This document shows, one piece after another, positions 60,736 through 64,000 of a DNA stretch of 64,000 nucleotides (positions are counted from its first letter, which is position 1; each line of letters opens with the position of its first letter). This DNA comes from Ehretia macrophylla (taxonomy: Eukaryota > Streptophyta > Magnoliopsida > Boraginales > Ehretiaceae): contig CM075767.1 of assembly GCA_037974665.1 (NCBI GenBank), positions 25,073,498 to 25,137,497 of the forward strand, given 5' to 3'. Below the pieces are notes generated by a model. The model had not been told where the DNA came from and did no database searches. It saw only the letters and a program-made list of their open reading frames with translations. The translations under genes were made by a program, and so were the position numbers.

Positions 60736-61103
60736 ACACAAACCAACCATTCAATATAGTGATTGGTTATACTTCTAGTTCACATAAATAAATAAAAAAA
60801 TTCATACAAGGATGATTTACACCAATAATTGACATATATTAGCAAATAATTAATAAATAGATAGAAATGTGTATCTAACAAATGTTGCAAAATAATCACA
60901 AATAAATCATTATAATCAGAATCTAACTACAAGAATGCCCACATCACAATAGGAGAATTATAGTTTGGTATGACTCGTTACGATAAACCTTTACACCTTT
61001 GCTTAGATTGAGGAAAAGTATGATAAAGGAAAGAAAAGGGATAATTAAACTTTATTCGGATTTGAGAAAAAATTATAAAGGAAAAGATCATAAGGATTAT
61101 GGG
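60736..61103. other. No gene or element recognised
   Basis: AT-rich sequence between the fold-back element and a SINE. Confidence 0.4.
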
Positions 61104-61220
61104 TTTTTTTTTTTTTAAAGGAGCTTTGAGGCATTTTACGTCACATATGATGTTATACATGAGAATGGATCTCAATGCCTCTTGCATTTAAAGCAAAATT
61201 CATACCACTAGACCAAATGA
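61104..61220 (-). mobile_element. tRNA-derived SINE, - strand
   Basis: On - : catttggtctagtggtatga (A-box type), a B-box-like zone (gcattgagatcc) and an A13 tail (T-run at 61104-61116). The outer phrases gattatgggtttt / gactatgagtttt may be a diverged target duplication. Confidence 0.7.
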
Positions 61221-61440
61221 CTATGAGTTTTCTTTATTTGGATCAGAAATGAAATGAAAAGGGAGATAAATTTTATACGAAAGTTGACATATATATCATT
61301 TTCTAGTTTAGTTTATTTCTCTAGTTGGTATACTTATAATTAAGATAAAAGACAAGGGTATAATAGTTAATAAGTATAATATTCCTTTCACTTAATTTTA
61401 CTACAAATTGGGAGAATTAGATTTTGAGGTATACAAGGGA

Positions 61441-62216
61441 TTTTTTTTTTTTTGGTCGAATGGAAATTATATTAACAAACGAGAAATATAAAGGTGTCAT
61501 CCTATACCAATAGGATGAAGATCTAAATTCACGAGATACAATAAATGAGAAGGAATATTAGCTACCCAATCTAGTGGCAAACAATTCCTAAGTTTACATT
61601 TAGAAACCTAATCACAGGGTTAGTTCGCGGTTCTCCTAATGCATTGAAGCTTTACATGTGAAACATCTGCCACAACCTTCTGAATATTCTCAATAATGCA
61701 CCTTGAATGCCAACTACACGCAAGAGTTGGGGAATCGATTGTTTTGAATACTGCTTCTGCATCACATTTAATGATAATGCTATGACAACAAACATGCTTA
61801 GCGAACAAGCACATGTTCAAGAGAGCTAAGGCCTTTGCTTCAAACGCAAAAGAAGCTTCTTTTGTTTACTACTCTTTTGCTTCAAACGCAAAAGAGTAGT
61901 AAACAATAGAAGCTTGCCTAGATTGAAACATTTCATTCCAATCCTTACAAATAAAAGCAAAAGCCGTTTTTCCTTTTCCAACAAAAGATGTATCTGAATT
62001 AATCTTCCACTTATTAAGAAGTGGTGGAACCCACACCAAAACAACATTATTGAGAATAACATAAGGATTATAATTACTACCAATAGAGGATTTATGTAGA
62101 TCCGACACGAGGCAATGAGTTTGGATCACTACTCTATTAATATCCAGATTTCTATCTTCCAAGCACACAATACATCTTTCCTTCCAGATAACCCAACATA
62201 TTGCCACGATTCTCAA
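61441..62216 (-). pseudogene. LINE 3' piece: zf-RVT tail and RNase H, with poly-A
   Basis: T13 at 61441 is the tail of a - strand LINE. On - the frames read AICWVIWKERC, KWKINSDTSFVGKGK (first Asp), FEAK (Glu), then IIIKCDAEAVFKTI (Asp) and VADVSHVKLQCIRRTAN. A palindromic insertion at 61853-61915 repeats the FAFEAK segment and shifts the frame. 5'-truncated LINE copy. Confidence 0.75.
61853..61915. repeat. Long near-perfect palindrome inside the LINE relic
   Basis: AAGCTTC..GTTTACTACTCTTTTGC, then a 7-base loop ttcaaac, then GCAAAAGAGTAGTAAAC..GAAGCTT: a 17+7 bp stem with a 4-base internal loop (TTTT/AATA). Confidence 0.9.
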
Positions 62217-63245
62217 TGTTTTACTTCTTTGATAACCTGATTCAACACATTTCTACACAAATGAAATCAACCAATCATTGAACCCTGTCGTAGTTCTAGG
62301 ATCAATAGCATACTGAAGTGGTGAAGTACATCAAAATCAATGAACCCAAGAACAACCCAAAAAAATATGCTCAACAAATAAAATCAATCGACCGGATCTA
62401 CAACTTCCATCCGGAGTTGGTCGTCCGGATATCCATTGGACAGGATCCAAACGAGCACACCCGGTCGAGTAACTCAACCAAATCCTCACTGCCTAGGATC
62501 CGATCGAGTTACTTGACCAGGTCACTTGACCGGATCAACAAATTTTTGTGTAAAAATTACGAGTTTGATCCGAGTCGATTTTCCCAAAAAGTCTTTTCGA
62601 AATTTGTGAAAACATTTTGTTTCAATGACTCTTTTAGACCCACTTCAAATGTTTTCAAATACGATAAGATGTTTTGTAAATCATTGCTTTGAAAAACATT
62701 AAGAGAAGCATTTTAAAGACTTCAAAAGCTAACACAAGAAATACTTAAACAAACAACAAGTTAAAAGCCGGTACCTCTTATGTCGCCACGTCTCCTCTTA
62801 TAACTCCCTCTTTTAATCTTCGTACTTCAAATTTCATTCTTCAAAAGCAAGATCCTAGTTGGGATATTCACATCTTGAATCTTCATAGATCTTGACCCTC
62901 AAAGTGCTTGAGCTTGATTAGACGATGTTAAGCTTATGCACTGTTGAGCTTTGAGCTTGATAGAACTTGATTGAACTTGAAACTTGGTAGGATCCATAAG
63001 CTTCATCAACCCTTGGAGCATATGTTCTTCAAATCTTCAATCAATCATCACCATTATCGAACTTTAATTCAAACTTGATTTGTATTTAAGCACGTGCTAA
63101 CAAGTTTTTCATGAGCATCCCAATCTATGACTAATCTTTAAACATACATAACTTATACGAGCATTATTAGTCAATAGATTATTGTTTATTTAAGATTTAG
63201 TTATCATCAAAATATGAGATTAAGACCCTTAGGCTAACAATTCAT
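62217..63245. other. Unassigned; possible retroelement sequence
   Basis: An open frame at 62318-62692 on + (124 aa) has no recognised domain. Its DNA repeats ccggatc/gatccg phrases (62390-62545), more like repeat or LTR sequence than a gene. The rest holds agcttgat/aacttga phrases. I do not call a gene. Confidence 0.35.
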
Positions 63246-64000
63246 GATGAGATTTGCATGCAATTTGCTTTTCATTAATTGATATAACACTAAAATACAA
63301 TGTTTTTAACATACAATAACCTTTTTTTTTCATTTTTTTTTCAACAACCTCAATTTTTTTCCTTTTGTTACAATCGTCATTTTTTTTTTCTCGTGACAAC
63401 AACTTTTTTTATGTTTTCTGATTGTTCTGGTGTGACATTAATCTGCTCAACGCGTCGCGGCAACAATTTTTCATGATGAGGTTCAACACCCTCGTCTTTC
63501 TGGCGAGCACTGCACCTTCTCTTGACGCGAGTACCTCTTTTGCTTCTAGCGTCCTCTTCTCAGCGGTCTTTTGCTCAAGCAACGAAATACTCCTTCTTTT
63601 ATTCTTTCTTCTTTTGACATTGCTCGTCTGCAATATCTTGACAGCAAACCGATAATCTTGTTTGGCCTTCTTCATCTTTTTTAACAGCTGGATCTTTTTG
63701 CATTTTGTGTGCAACCCTAAGCATTGATACCATGTTGTAAATTAGATCTAGCACACAAATGCAATAAACATAATATTTTTAACATGGTTAAGACTTTACC
63801 ACGGACACCCAAGCCCCGATACATTTCCCGAGTCCGATTTTTAACCCGCTCTTATAACTACATTTCTTAACTAGTTTATGGTGCTTTGATACAAAACCAA
63901 TAAGCCTATCTATAGCCAATACCATAACAACTAAATATGATGATTTGTGGCTATAATTTCATTTGGCCTAACTTTATGAGCTAATCAAATTAGGTCACCT
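63246..64000 (-). mobile_element. LTR-element fragment A, continues past window end
   Basis: Same organisation as B and C: interior with Lys-rich frame (63714-63409), inverse primer-binding site gcattgatacca (63721-63732) and the LTR from 63733 to the window end. It matches 36420-37172 and 35391-35945. Confidence 0.75.

Noticed and set aside
62318..62692. 124-aa open frame on +
   Set aside because: No recognisable domain, start or neighbours; its DNA is made of ccggatc/gatccg repeats and looks like repeat sequence read by chance.

Overview
This is an AT-rich, transposon-dense piece of a flowering-plant (eudicot-like) nuclear genome. The evidence is intron-containing genes with GT..AG introns and plant families (universal stress protein, plastid-type hot-dog acyl-ACP thioesterase), plus plant classes of transposons: CACTA, MULE, hAT, Ty1/copia, L1-type LINEs, tRNA-type SINEs and MITEs. 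The species cannot be named from sequence alone.

Only two host genes look intact. (1) A universal stress protein gene on + (exons 5090-5282, 15753-15844, 17256-17374, 18331-18412; 161 aa), stretched to 13.3 kb because intron 1 holds a nested pair of Mutator-like elements, a SINE and a hAT MITE, and introns 2 and 3 each hold a fold-back element. (2) An acyl-ACP thioesterase of the ALT/MKS2 hot-dog family on + (exons 50598-50812, 51602-51696, 54561-54670, 54833-54928, 55194-55322; 214 aa), again with transposon-filled introns. Each has broken relatives close by. A second universal stress protein gene (26348-35236) has exon 3 split by a 6.36 kb LINE with a 12-14 bp target-site duplication, and I found no last exon. 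The thioesterase has a 3' fragment with an in-frame stop (44627-45239) and an orphan promoter/exon-1 fragment (48306-48505).

Layout: 1-3832 right part of a CACTA element carrying a captured SNF2/CHD1L-like fragment; 3833-4081 LTR remnant; 5.1-18.4 kb USP gene 1 with nested MULEs; 18.7-24.3 kb LINE relic split by a decayed copia element; 25.9-26.2 kb MITE; 26.3-35.2 kb USP gene 2 with the LINE; 35.4-37.2 kb two LTR-element fragments; 37.2-40.1 kb second CACTA copy; 40.8-43.9 kb LTR relic and hAT element; 44.6-55.3 kb thioesterase cluster; 57.0-60.7 kb large fold-back element; 61.1-62.2 kb SINE and LINE relics; 63.2-64.0 kb third copy of the LTR-element fragment.

The most informative points are: (a) the CACTA junction at 3832/3833 and the one at 37200/37201 lie at the same site of the same LTR, with an empty copy of that site at 35972-35974, so the two CACTA copies most likely descend from one insertion that was later duplicated; (b) the captured chromatin-remodeller fragment, present in one CACTA copy only; (c) a MULE transposase complete except for one stop codon; (d) a family of fold-back elements whose arms are degenerate minisatellites, four of which sit in introns of the two intact genes.
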